Below, piece after piece: positions 38,540 through 47,539 of a stretch of 64,000 nucleotides of DNA. The translations under genes and the position numbers were made by a program. The notes under the pieces were generated by a model. That model was not told where the DNA came from and ran no database searches. It was given only the letters and a program-made list of their open reading frames with translations. The DNA lies in NCBI GenBank assembly GCA_036852015.1, contig JAANDG010000341.1, forward strand, positions 62,001-126,000, given 5' to 3'. The stretch comes from Pelodera strongyloides. Lineage: Eukaryota > Nematoda > Chromadorea > Rhabditida > Rhabditidae. The number at the start of each line of letters is the position of its first letter. Within the stretch, counting starts at the first letter, position 1.

Positions 38540-41500
38540 GCGTACGTGTGTGTGTATGGAGAGGAGTGTGTTTGAAACATACCATACTCTTCAGTGGTCT
38601 TAGGGTAACACTTTGAATGTCTGTATTCTGTATGCTCATTTTTGCATTAGTCAATGCGGTAGTGATATCTTCTCAACAACAACAACAAAAGAGAACTATT
38701 TTAAAGATAGAAGTACTTACATCGACAAACATTTTACAATCATTGCCTGCCGTGGAACAGAAGTAGTTCACTGCCCGGGCAGCACGGTTTGTGTCCTGAA
38801 AGGTGCAGTTTTAGAGGAAGAGAGCTTATAAAAAATCTTATTATATAAAGGAGTAAGGTCCTGCAGTGTGAGCTAGAGAAACGTTTCATTTATATATTTC
38901 ATAAATGTAAAAGTCACGTTTCATTTATATGCTATATTATCAGACGGCCATCGCCGCCTGAGGCGACTGTACATTGCTTCCAACTTGCAAGTACTCATAA
39001 AAATGGGCATGCCTAACGTCTGAAACGTATTGTCTATAGTTAATGTAATAAGACTCATAGCGTATTTTGGAGTTGCGGAAAGTTCGCCTATACCAAAAGC
39101 CCGACACGTAGAAACAGAAATGGAAGATCTCTTTGGCCTAAGCAAGCATAAAGCATGTGTGTCGTTTCTCGTTTAAAGCGAAATGCTTTAAAAATTTAAA
39201 GGGATAGGTTCATCTCGAATTGCACCTTTTTTATAATTTATGTTGATAGTATGACCTATGACGGTCAAAATGCGAAAATTGCAGTAAATTTCCTTTGCTC
39301 CCCGTAGTAGGAGAGCTTGCTCAAAAAAAGCTAAACTACCTCGAATCTACAAAACAATTGGGGTACCGCAGCCACGGTATGTGGGAAATAGCGCAGGAGG
39401 ACTGGAGGTGCAGATATTGTTGTGATAGACAGAGGATGATAAAAGGGCCCTGTATTTTCTAAGTATCCAGCCCGGCTGCGCTATTTCCCACATACCATGG
39501 CTGCGGTACTCCAATTGTTTTATAGATTCGAGGTAGTTTAGCTTTTTTTGAGCAAGCTCTCCTACTACGGGGAGCAAAGGAAATTTACTGCAATTTTCGC
39601 ATTTTGACCGTCATAGGTCGTACTATCAACATAAATTATAAAAAAGGTGCAATTCGAGATGAACCTATCCCTTTAAAATTTGTTTTACGCTTCAAGAGCG
39701 TGCACCTTTATTCAAGGGAGTTCAAAGGACAATTTCAAGGTTTTTGCTTATGACATGTTCCGCAGAGGTCCTGAGCAGTAGGCGACGAGTTCCAGATGAC
39801 AAATTGCTCGACGTCTTCGGGCTAGGGCCAGGAGGGATCGCCCATGATTCCCTCGCCTGGTGGTGGTTTCAAAGATGTCACGGGCCGGAAAATTCAAAGA
39901 TGTCACGGGCTCGGGTCGATTGCGTTAGAGACTAACGCGCTGCCACTGGACCACCAGGCCAATGCTAACCCCTTTGGAAAATTTGCATATGATAAGCAAA
40001 TCCTAGGTATACTATGCTAATTTTGTACGATCGTCCACGGCAATCGTACAAAATTAGCATAGGATACATAAAATTTGCTTATCATATGCTATTTACCAAA
40101 GGGGCTAGCATTTCGCTTTAACGCCGAAAGCGGACGTTAGAATCTAATTCCGTTACAAAACAATTCTTCGCCTTTATATAATCTTATCTTACTATATAAA
40201 GGAGAAGTGTTTACTTTTACTTGTGGCTCCACAACGAAATTCTTTTATGAAGAAAATTTTCTATTCACAATGAAAGATACAAAAACTTTGCCTTGGATGA
40301 GATTCGAACCCATCATTGCTCGCTTCGCAGTCTAACGCTCTATCCGCGATGCTTTCTATACTTTCCCTCCACAAGGCAGTGGCAAATTTGCATAGTACTT
40401 ACAAGTAACCGTCCAGCAATCATACATTTCACATCTCGCAAATGTCTTTATAAACCGTGAATTTTAGAGAGGAAAGGGAGAGTGAGTTGGCACAAGTACC
40501 AAAGTGCCTGAGAGGGCGAGAGGAGCGAGAAGAGAGAGAATGGCGAGACATAGGGAGGCCATTTAGGGCTCTTCGACCGACTGGTAATATCTCATTACGC
40601 AAATGCAAATTCAACATTCGAACAAATTGTGCCTCTTCAAGTATAAAAAGAAATCGGGGCTCAATTTCGATTCTTATTACGTAAATAACAATGTGTTTTT
40701 TCTTCATCCATAAATATTTTCATCTACATTGGCGAATTTTCGTGCCTATAATCTCACACCGGGCAGTCTAACGCTTTAGCAAATGAACCACTTAAAATTA
40801 GCACATACTATTCGATCACGGAAGGTCCGTGATAATATACGCCAAAATATACTTAAGATCACCTTAACCGTAGTGAGAATTCGACGAGCTAATTCCTTGC
40901 ATAAGTTGGCATCCTTACACACGGAGCTGTACAACTTCTTGAATACTTGGCCTTTATCCTTCTAAAAGCTTTTAGTTCTAGCAAAGTTGAGTTATTACAG
41001 TGTATTTAGCATATTCTTATTGATGTGCGTTACCTTGCCGGTACTGTTTGTGCGTAGCTACAGTTTCAGTAGGCTTTTGATATCGCTAGCGTAGGGGATT
41101 GCCTGAGGTTATCGCGCTGATTTCGGGAGCTGATTTCGGAATGTTTCAGCCAGGAAAAATATGTCATTCAGAGATAAATAGACTTTAATAAATCAAATTT
41201 TTACTCAACTTTCCTTAAGCAAAATAATAAAACACTCACATTGTCAGTGAAATACTTGGACTTTGCAATGTTATAAATGTCCAACAGTCCCGTGACATCT
41301 ATATCCAGCTGTCCCCATTTCTTTTGTAAACTTCCATTTTTCAGAGCCTGCATAGACAAAAATTATTGTTATTTATCTTCTTAAACTTATGCAAATCAAT
41401 AATTTCATAGTTTCAGAAGTGGCGTATCTCATAAGATAAAATAATTTAATCTGTTAACCATCACATCAGTACCTGATCACAAATTACACATGCTAGGGAT

Positions 41501-44012
41501 TTTTCTGATTTCTCACAAGAGCGGATGCAAGAAGGGTAGAAAATTGCCTAAAATATACTACAAACTAAAATCTATAAATAAACCTAAATTCGCATCGTGT
41601 GTTGAGTTTCTTAAAGGTTATGCAAAGCCTTTAAAGCGAAATGGCGGCCGGTTTTTGAAACACATCGTGAACAGCTGAATTCTTACGAATTTATGCAAAG
41701 TTGTTCGAATTTGGCTTGATTTTTTCAAATTTATGTTCATTTGCAAAGCTGCATACGAATGTTGGTTTACTAGATGTGTTTCAAAACAGGCCGGTATTTT
41801 GCTTTAAACGTGTAGCAAAAGCTAACAAGTTAGTAAAGAAAAGATTTTCCACTTGAAAAAAAGGTTTAGTTTCAATGTGTAAGTCGCTACAAATACACAT
41901 TACATACTGAAGACTATACTTGTTTATAATTTAGCTTATTTGGTATCTAATGATAATGAGGCTAAATCATTGGCCTTTTTCATTTTCACAACCAGGAATA
42001 AACATTTTAAGTACCGAATTGCGAAATCCAAGCTGGGCTATTGCTTCACACCGGCTTTTACTATGCGGGTCTTTTTTGGCGCAGTATTTGGCAAACATAT
42101 TTTCTACGTCTCGGCCATTCGTCGCGTTCTAAAAATGTGTTGCAAACTCTACGGTGGACATCTGTGAAATCTTTGTGAAGAGCAAATTCAGCAGTACTTT
42201 ACGTTCGCCACTTGCTCTAATAAACAAGTGTATCGAGTAGAAATATGTGTAAAATGCGTATTCTACTTAAATTTTCTGACTTCATTCCCAATTTGGATGA
42301 TTTTTCTCGGAAGCAGCAAAATATTTTTTTACCTTGCAAATACTTTGTTCTTCATTAATCGCTTGGCAGTCTTTTTTCGGTTTCTTGTTTGTCTCGCAAA
42401 CATATTGTTCCATCTATAATGAAATAAGTCTTGAAACAATTAGAATTAAATAACTCCCCACAATTGTTGTAACGATTTGCAACACACTCTGGACAACTGC
42501 ATTAGCATGATCAGAACAGCGCGAAACACACAATTTGCATATAATTCTGGAAACTCCGGCTGTCCGGACGTTTAAAAGGAAACTTATTGTTAGCGATCTT
42601 TCCCTCACCTCACAAGGTCCTGCTCCATTTTTTCCGGTTAATTTACAAAATTCCACTGTTGCTTGACCAGGGAAACAACGTTCTTGTGCCCAATTTGGTG
42701 TATTAATTACCTCCTGAAGGCACCAATGTAATTGCTCAAAATATATGTTCACGATACTACAATTCAAAACTTTCGGCCGAATCAAATCTGGGAATGCTTT
42801 GACGTCAATACCTCTCGGAGTACGTCACAGTATGTCGCGATGCTCTCTCCACCACGCGAACATTTTCTGGTGTTGCTTGCGAGGTTGCTAATTACATCCT
42901 AAAAAATATGTGTATGTGTATGTGTATGTTGTATATGTTATGCCTATGTGTGTGTATGTATCGTTACATATATATAGGTTCTTGCTTGAGGGGTTATTGT
43001 GTTGGTGAATCAATACCGATGTGCTGTCGTATCGAGTATTAGGACCCGTGTGGTGTAGCGTATGTAGCAAGACATATATTGTATTTATTCGGGTAATAAA
43101 GGTTAAGGAGGATGTGACGTCAAAACGAACGTCATGCGTTCGGCTTGTCACGCAACACTCTGAGGAGAGAGAGCGGGCCAAGCCACGCCTCTCTCCTCAG
43201 TGCATTGAGGATTAATTATAGGGTTGTTTGAGTGAGGGTGTCACATCCCCCCCTTCCCTTCTTAAAGATCACCCTTCTTTATCGAAAGTGTATAAAAATG
43301 ATAGCGAATTGAAAAGCAATGTAGAAAAAAATAGCGATATAAAATTGTAGCATATTTGGGTATAAAGGTTAAGGAGGATGTGACGTCAAAACGAACGTCA
43401 TGCGTTCGGCATGTCACGCAACACTCTGAGGAGAGAGAGCGGGCCAAGCCACACCTCTCTCCTCAGTGCATTGAGGATTAATTATAGGGTTGTTTGAGTG
43501 AGGGTGTCACAGTATGTGTATATGTGTATGCGTATGTGTATGTGTATTGTATTTGTTGTTGGATGTGTATGGTATGGTATGTGTACAGGTATGTGTTGGG
43601 TGTGTATGTGTAGGAATTAAGTTTAACTATTATTCCAGGTATGCACATGTGTGCCTATTAAAGGCTCATTGTCAGGCCCATGTATTAAAAGTTTTCACCC
43701 GAATTTGCACATTAGGCAAAACTGTTTTGGCAGACACGTTTTAGTAATCCGGGTGCTTTATCACAGTATAATCAGGGGAAATATTTTATGCATGGGCCTG
43801 ACTGAACCTCTAATGCTCTAATGGTCAGCTCTTACGGTTTCCGCGTTTTGTTTCTTCATTTTGCTCAAAAACAATTTGCAGTATGAATTGTTGTTGAAGC
43901 AAACATCCTCCATAAAAGCTTCGCATTGCGCTGCCTGCTTTATATTTCTACAGACGGCCTCCACTCTGGTTTCGACGATTGTAAGCGAGCTATTCCTATC
44001 GGTAAGAAGCCT
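16386..44012 (-). CDS. Giant cysteine-pair-rich single-pass membrane protein (5' end uncertain)
   Basis: Some 50 or more short exons on one strand share one style: each encodes a helical-looking segment with two to four Cys, most often C-x6-13-C. Exact exons that I joined by phase are 18309-18229 (QLVCPVFSDHLGSRC), 17849-17776 (FCDKSDSVGC) and 16542-16386. The last encodes a transmembrane helix (IVGIITGSLCILSSLVMF), a short basic tail (RMQQRVLEVKAAKIAKG) and TGA. Others include 20012-19875 and 44012-43836, with C-x8-C-x7-C-x6/7-C in both (CSKNVDLDSC; CRNIKQAAQC), and segments near 24.7, 24.9, 27.6, 31.9, 33.9 and 42.6 kb (WCLSSEVPGKKC, LCISGEDLCTQL). The architecture suggests a very long disulfide-bonded ectodomain, one membrane anchor and a small cytoplasmic tail. 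I do not recognise the family. The Cys-pair helical style recalls nematode DUF19/T20D4.11-like secreted proteins, but this is unverified. No signal peptide was found, so the 5' end is missing or further upstream. Two adjacent genes rather than one cannot be excluded. Confidence 0.6.
16631..17668. mobile_element. About 1.04-kb DNA element with long terminal inverted repeats
   Basis: The left end GAGGCCGGTTTCACAAAAAT and the right end ATTTTTGTGAAACCGGCCTC are inverted copies. The inverted arms extend roughly 170 bp (GGTAGCTAACC, GGGTTAAC motifs, CCTGAAATACAAC against GTTGTATTTCAGG). The centre is AT-rich with a 28-bp direct duplication at 16861-16918, and no transposase is visible. It is non-autonomous and occupies the last intron of the giant gene. 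Confidence 0.85.
20026..20310. mobile_element. MITE family A, degraded copy
   Basis: TTAAAGGGTCAGG, then GATTCCATCTGATTCC, ATAGTAGGATGCAATAT and TATGACTGGCAATGG, all family A words with deletions. On the minus strand the element's terminus lies about 11 bp before the acceptor of the 20012-19875 exon. Confidence 0.8.
21197..21467 (+). mobile_element. tRNA-derived SINE (family S1) with 12-bp target duplication
   Basis: The head is tRNA-like: A-box region GGGCGTGGTCAAGTGGCAAG and B box GGTTCGATCACC. A body shared with the copy at 44681-44945 follows (AAAGGTGTAAAA, AACTGGCGGAGATAAATCGG, CCGGGAAGCTT, GCACCGTTTCTGCG), then a tail CTCTTTATCTTT...ATCTTTTTTTT. The perfect 12-bp direct repeat ATGAAATTAAAG flanks it at 21185-21196 and 21468-21479. 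This is a complete SINE signature. It lies in an intron of the giant gene, antisense to it. Confidence 0.93.
23530..23975. mobile_element. MITE family B (foldback), left end eroded
   Basis: The right arm (CGCTATTTCCCA, GGTACTCCAATTGTTTTATAG, GAGCAAGCTCTCCTACTACG, GGTGAACCTATCCCTTTA) is the inverse of the left arm (TAGGAGAGCTTGCTC, AACAATTGGAGTACCGCAGC, GGGAAATAGCG). A closely similar intact copy is at 39195-39677. It is non-coding and lies in an intron of the giant gene. Confidence 0.88.
33129..33230. repeat. Short tandem repeat of TACACCAC words
   Basis: Eight or more imperfect units of (G)TACACCAC(G/T) in a row, in an intron of the giant gene. Confidence 0.85.
34150..34520. repeat. GT-rich low-complexity tract (TATGTGTATG words)
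   Basis: Interspersed ATGTGTATG, GTGTATG and GCATGTG words over about 370 bp. The His/Thr-rich frame on the minus strand is a by-product of this composition. Confidence 0.85.
34999..35198. repeat. 33-bp minisatellite, about 6 copies
   Basis: The tandem unit starts GAAAACGGCCAACTTGTCG and ends ATCTAACTAACT. Copies differ by single bases (GTCGA/GTCGG/ATCGG). The unit is 33 bp and one minus-strand frame stays open, but it lacks Cys and splice sites, so intronic location is preferred. Confidence 0.9.
35530..35700. repeat. GT-rich low-complexity tract
   Basis: Imperfect GTGTATGTG / GTGTGAGTGTG words, like those at 34150-34520, in an intron of the giant gene. Confidence 0.8.
36871..37285 (+). mobile_element. 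Possible Helitron-like non-autonomous element
   Basis: The left side reads CTTATTATATAAAG and then GTTTGTTTGTGCGTTTGTTTG; the right side reads AGTCGCCTCGGGCGGCG, then CCGGCTGG and CTACTATAATA. A reverse-complement relative of the right end occurs at 38920-38965 (CAGTCGCCTCAGGCGGCG). TCTTATTATATAAAG or a similar start recurs near 38836 and 40190. AT-rich 5' ends and a GC-rich 3' hairpin recall Helitrons, but no CTRR end or autonomous partner is visible. Confidence 0.35.
38145..38217. repeat. GA microsatellite
   Basis: GAGAGA tract in an intron of the giant gene. Confidence 0.95.
38354..38560. repeat. Compound GT / GATGTGT / GCGT microsatellite
   Basis: A (TG)n tract, then about ten GATGTGT units, then a (GCGT)n tract. 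The His/Thr/Arg-rich open frames on the minus strand here come from this simple repeat. Confidence 0.95.
38920..38965 (-). repeat. Terminal fragment matching the element at 36871-37285
   Basis: The minus strand reads CAGTCGCCTCAGGCGGCG, then GGCCGTCTGATAATATAG, close to the right end of 36871-37285. A second, inverted copy about 1.7 kb away supports a mobile origin. Confidence 0.4.
39188..39962 (-). mobile_element. tRNA-derived retroelement inserted in MITE D
   Basis: Read on the minus strand it begins GGCCTGGTGGTCCAGTGGCA, a tRNA-like 5' end with an A-box, followed by a hairpin GCGTT/AACGC like an anticodon arm. The body contains two GCCCGTGACATCTTTGAA repeats. Its 3' part is occupied by MITE B (39195-39677). 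Flanking AATGCT words suggest insertion by retrotransposition. There is no clear B box, so SINE status is tentative. Confidence 0.45.
39195..39677. mobile_element. MITE family B (foldback), full length
   Basis: It starts TTTAAAGGGATAGGTTCATC and ends GATGAACCTATCCCTTTAAA. The arms of about 200 bp are near-perfect inverted copies around a short unique centre. It has no coding capacity. The degraded sibling is at 23530-23975. Confidence 0.92.
40285..40365 (-). repeat. tRNA-like sequence (SINE relic or tRNA pseudogene)
   Basis: The minus strand reads GCGGATAGAGCGTTAGACTG (D-arm and A-box-like), and GGGTTCGAATCTC (B box) flanked by GAT/ATC completing a T-stem. The 5' seven bases do not pair with CCAAGGC at the 3' end, so a functional tRNA is unlikely. 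Confidence 0.45.
41630..41808. mobile_element. MITE family C
   Basis: TTTAAAGCGAAATGGCGGCC at the left, GGCCGGTATTTTGCTTTAAA at the right, about 179 bp, with the family C interior (TTTATGTTCATTTGCA). Intronic in the giant gene. Confidence 0.88.
42905..42960. repeat. GTATGT low-complexity tract
   Basis: Repeated GTATGTGTATGT words; a similar tract lies at 43512-43615. Confidence 0.8.
43097..43511. repeat. Pair of 149-bp direct repeats (LTR/TRIM-like)
   Basis: Two copies at 43097-43245 and 43363-43511 differ at about two positions. Each starts TAAAGGTTAAGGAGGA, then TGTGACGTCAAAACGAACG, and ends GAGGGTGTCACA. The TGTGAC...GTCACA ends and the purine-rich tract before the second copy are LTR-like. 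The 117-bp spacer is too short for coding. Weaker similarity continues upstream of copy 1, so a tandem duplication is also possible. Each copy holds a hairpin (TGAGGAGAGAG / CTCTCTCCTCA). Confidence 0.7.
43512..43615. repeat. GTATGT low-complexity tract
   Basis: Imperfect TATGTGTATGTG words abutting the second 149-bp repeat. Confidence 0.8.
43657..43814. mobile_element. MITE family E-like
   Basis: The left end ATTAAAGGCTCATTG, then CAGGCCCATGTATTAAAAG, is matched by a right end CATGGGCCTG ... CCTCTAAT in inverse. The left end resembles the element at 4148-4244. About 158 bp, lying just downstream of the 44012-43836 exon in transcript direction. Confidence 0.55.
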
Positions 44013-44032
44013 CTAAATACAATTGAAGTACG

Positions 44033-44458
44033 TTAACGGGTCAGGCCCATTTCAAATGACCCCTATTTTTGATGATTCCATCTGATACTAGATGTCAAAT
44101 ATAGTAGGATGCAATATATTTATAATTTTCAAGCGCAAGATTCACACACTATTCAGCAATTTACCGTGGACACTGTGGACAGTCATACCCAACTATCTAT
44201 CGCAGTTGGCGCGCCCATTCGCTCTCATTGACCAATATCGCATTGCCACGCCCAATAGAGCATATTGTCCAATTAGCGCGGAGGGGCGTGACAAATGCGA
44301 TATATAGTTGGGTATGACTGGCCATGGTAAATTGCTGAATACTGCCTGAATTTTGCACTTGAAAATTAGAAAAATATCGTATCCTACTATATTTGACATG
44401 GAGAATCAGATGGAATCATCATAAATAGGGGTCATTTGAAATGGGCCTGACCCTTTAA
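44033..44458. mobile_element. MITE family A, full length
   Basis: It opens TTAACGGGTCAGGCCC (one change from consensus), ends GGGCCTGACCCTTTAA, and has the family A palindromic arms. On the minus strand it ends about 15 bp before the acceptor of the 44012-43836 exon. Confidence 0.92.
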
Positions 44459-44680
44459 TGGTAAAATGTTAGAAAAATTAAAAACAAACTGAGCGCAACC
44501 ACTCAAGTTGCAACTTTATTACCTAAATACTTAGTTAGGGTTGCGCGGCATTGAATGTTTTAATTTAATTGACTATTTTTAGTGCTATTCTTGATATTTT
44601 GGTCCCGTGTCAGAATGTTGCTTTGTGAAGCGTAATAGCATAGGGTTTACTCTTGAGCTAAGAAGATATGCGAATTACGT

Positions 44681-44945
44681 AAAAAGATAAAGATAAAGAG
44701 TACCGGGTTATCAACCGAATCCGCAGAAACGGTGCACCGGGGTCCGGTTCATTTCTGAATCCGAACGAACTGGCCTTTGAACTTCCCGGAGGCCGATTTT
44801 CTCGGCAAGCCGATTTATCTCCGCCAGTTTTACCTAGCTACCAATTTTTACACCTTTGGTGGGGCGGAGGGTTCCGGGCCGGGATCGAACCAACGACCGG
44901 TGGCCTGGAGCAAGGCGCTTGCCATTGCGCCACGCCCCCCGTGCT
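44681..44945 (-). mobile_element. tRNA-derived SINE (family S1) with 8-bp target duplication
   Basis: Read on the minus strand: the head GGGGGGCGTGGCGCAATGGC, the B box GGTTCGATCCC, the body AAAGGTGTAAAAATTGG and AACTGGCGGAGATAAATCGG, and the tail CTCTTTATCTTTATCTTTTT. The direct repeat AATTACGT flanks it at 44673-44680 and 44946-44953. Head, body and tail all match the copy at 21197-21467. Confidence 0.93.
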
Positions 44946-45562
44946 AATTACGTATCATCAATAAACTACTATGAGGAACCTCGCAGGAATCCGACTCCAC
45001 TTTAAAGTTGTTTTTCATGTAGAACATGCAACCATCGACTTCCTGCGTGCCGAACCAAAGCGAGTCAAAATGCACGATGAAGTAGTGCTGAACATTGCAA
45101 TTGTTTATAACACCATCAAAGTTGCTTTATATAATAAGATGTCGTTAGTATAGGATCTCTAGAAACTCGACGGTCGCGCGGCGCACCTCTAGCACGTATC
45201 GGTTGCTCGACGAAAGTCCGACGCAACAAGACGCAAACCAAATGAATTTCTGCCGGGAACACCAAAACAGAGTGCTGGGAGGTGCGCCACCGGAGCGCGA
45301 GCTGGAAAATACATGTGCAAAACAGATGCCGATTTTCGCCACCGCACAGCCGAGGCGACTGTTGGACCTGCATCAAACATAATAAAAAGGATATCTCTCT
45401 AGAGAAACCTACGCGCATCACTTCACAAGCATACGAATTGAAATCCGTATGTCCACAGACGTAAAAATAATGCATGCCACCGTATTTTACCTGAAGTATA
45501 AGGTTTGGTTACACATTTTGTAACTGTGACGGAAAAATTGGACTCCATCTTTTTGACTATAC

Positions 45563-45735
45563 CGGCCGGTTTTTTGAAACACATTGAGTGCACCAGCATT
45601 CTTATGCAGCTTATGCAAATTACCAACAATTAGAATAAAAAAATCGAGCTAAAATCGAGTAACTCAGCATAAATTCCTAAGAATTCAGCTGTCCACGGTG
45701 CGTTTCAAAAAACGGCCGGAATTTCGCTTTAAAAA
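45563..45735. mobile_element. MITE family C, left terminus lost
   Basis: ACCGGCCGGTTTTTTGAAAC at the left and GTTTCAAAAAACGGCCGG, then AATTTCGCTTTAA, at the right. The outermost TTTAAAGCG of the left arm is missing. Confidence 0.8.
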
Positions 45736-45954
45736 AAGTGACCATAAAAGAAAGTAAGCGGAACAAAGTAAACCGACCCTCCAAACTTCGAGGTGCTCCT
45801 GGCAGCATTTGTAAGTGAATTGGTTCTAAACAAAAGAACCTTTTTCGCAGCCGTCATTCAAATTCAACTCCTTCCTGCCGAACTCGGATGTGTGTGGCCG
45901 AACACGCGCGAAAATTTTCGTCGAAAGGTCGAAAGGACGAATAAATTATTGTTT

Positions 45955-46232
45955 GGCCTGTCCATGTTTGCGATTCGCACTTGCGAAAATGACAAATGCC
46001 TGTCCATGTTCAAGCATTTTACATGCATGTCAAATGCCTACCGTAACCCATGCGATCGCACGTTTGACATGGTCCTCCAGCGAAAGTGCATCTATTTGGA
46101 ATAGATCAGTACTATTTTGAAATAGATCCGTACTAGATTCAAAATCGCTGCGGGACCTTGTCATTTACATCGACTCGAACATGGGACGCATTTGTCATTT
46201 TCGTAAGTGCGAATCGCATACATGGACAGGCC
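45955..46232. mobile_element. 278-bp element with 45-bp terminal inverted repeats
   Basis: GGCCTGTCCATGTTTGCGAT at the left, continuing to about 46000, is the inverse of 46188-46232 (ending ATCGCATACATGGACAGGCC). The open frame over the left part is incidental. A distinct family seen once here. Confidence 0.85.
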
Positions 46233-46460
46233 ATTGTTATACGTCTCAGTGTAGTCGCGACAGCCTAGCGAAAAACATTATTATTATTACGAGCGAAGTG
46301 CGCATGATATAGGCGCATCAGATTTTTATCACCGTGCATCCGTCAAATCCTGGCCGCGCTTAGTATTGAAAAGATAGTGTTGTACCCGTGAGCTGACGGG
46401 TACCATTTGTGACAAGTAGAACTAGAGAAACCAGAGACCCAGAGAGTCTAACTGTCTAAC

Positions 46461-46549
46461 CTTTCTCAATGCTGGAACACTCGAGATCCACGTTTTGTTC
46501 CATGTTGTACAGCAATCATTTATGAATTTAAGGTCTTCTTTCGCCTTCG
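46461..46549 (-). CDS. Candidate upstream exon of the giant cysteine-rich gene
   Basis: The minus strand reads acceptor GTTCCAG, an open frame (KAKEDLKFINDCC, then TTWNKTWISSVPALRK), and donor GTTAGA. Length and Cys content fit exons of the 16386-44012 gene. A second open stretch at 46828-46745 (starts MAPTVGVKFERAMD, donor GTAGAT) is out of phase with it, so linkage and the true start are unresolved. Between 44460 and 46450 there is one further Cys-containing frame near 45110-44990. Confidence 0.35.
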
Positions 46550-46849
46550 CTGGAACATAATATATTTATGTGTTGTGAGTGGAGGGAAAGTTTACGATTG
46601 CTTTTTTAAACAGGCGCAACGTCTCATGGAGTTTCTCATAATTGCAATTATCTTAAAGGCGCATTTAAGATGTTGAAAGTGAAGAATTCCGAAAAAAGTT
46701 GATTCAAGATGGACGGAAAAACATGCAGGAAAATCAAAATCTACCGTAGTGGAATCGTTGTGGGATATTATTTTTAACACTGCCGGATCCATTGCCCGTT
46801 CGAACTTGACCCCGACGGTTGGGGCCACATAGCGAAAAACAACGCTTTT

Positions 46850-47539
46850 CCATTACGGTGTATGAACTTTTCCAGTAAGTAACGTTTACTTTTCCGGTGC
46901 CATCTTGAACCAAACTTTTCCCAACTCGAACGCGCCTCGAATTAATCTAGGTGCCACATAAATTTGGCTACCTAGAACTCTAAACTACCTGGAAAGAGCT
47001 TAGGCCGTCGAGTTTGCGCCCGCACACAAACATATCCGAAGAGTAGTAGGAAGACTATGCACCTGAAATATGGAATATGAAAAACTGACTTCCTAAGTAT
47101 ATTCTCGCTTACTTGTTTTCTTTTGTGGCGTTTTAGCGTTAAAAGAACTTAAGTCACACGCATGTCATGTAGACCTCATAAGTGTAAAGTGTAAAATCAT
47201 GGCAAACTATGGAACAAATACTACAAGTAATTGACGATTCTAAGGAATTATACGGGTGCCTCGAAGAGTAGAGTGTAGAGAGTCGGATAACTTTTTTTGC
47301 CGCGGGCCCGTCACTTTAAAGCCTACCTCTGAATATATAAATACTTTATTCACACATAAAAAGGTTATGACTGACCTCATTTCACGCACACGATGGAGAA
47401 TATAAGACAAATGATTTACCTAGGATTCACACAAATTAGAATAAATTTATATTTATTTTCATCGGTTGAAGAACATTCTTTATTTCTTTTTGAAAAAAAG
47501 TATACATTCAAATCTGATAAAAACATTGCGATAAGATCT
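46850..47539. other. Intergenic stretch left of the satellite
   Basis: No splice-consistent exon was found. The frame from 47393 runs into the satellite and has no recognisable motif; it is not accepted as a gene. Confidence 0.4.

Larger units (their letters stand above)
39172..40121. mobile_element. MITE family D split by a later insertion
   Basis: The outer ends are TTTAAAGCGAAATGCT (39172) and AGCATTTCGCTTTAA (ending 40121). The rest of the palindrome is contiguous at 39963-40121 (GCTAACCCCTTTGG, GATAAGCAAAT, GCTAATTTTGTACGAT and their complements). The word AATGCT occurs at both edges of the interrupting block, as expected of a target-site duplication. Confidence 0.65.

Noticed and set aside
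38296..38654. His/Thr/Arg-rich minus-strand frames
   Set aside because: They are translations of the compound GT/GATGTGT/GCGT microsatellite.
40285..40365. Functional tRNA gene
   Set aside because: The T-arm is good but the acceptor stem does not pair; kept only as a tRNA-like relic.
44870..44945. Functional tRNA gene
   Set aside because: A and B boxes are present but the sequence continues into the SINE body with target duplications; it is a SINE head.
45116..45475. GC-rich 119-codon minus-strand frame
   Set aside because: Different composition from the neighbours, no Cys-pair exon boundaries, three overlapping frames open at once; possibly an inserted repeat.
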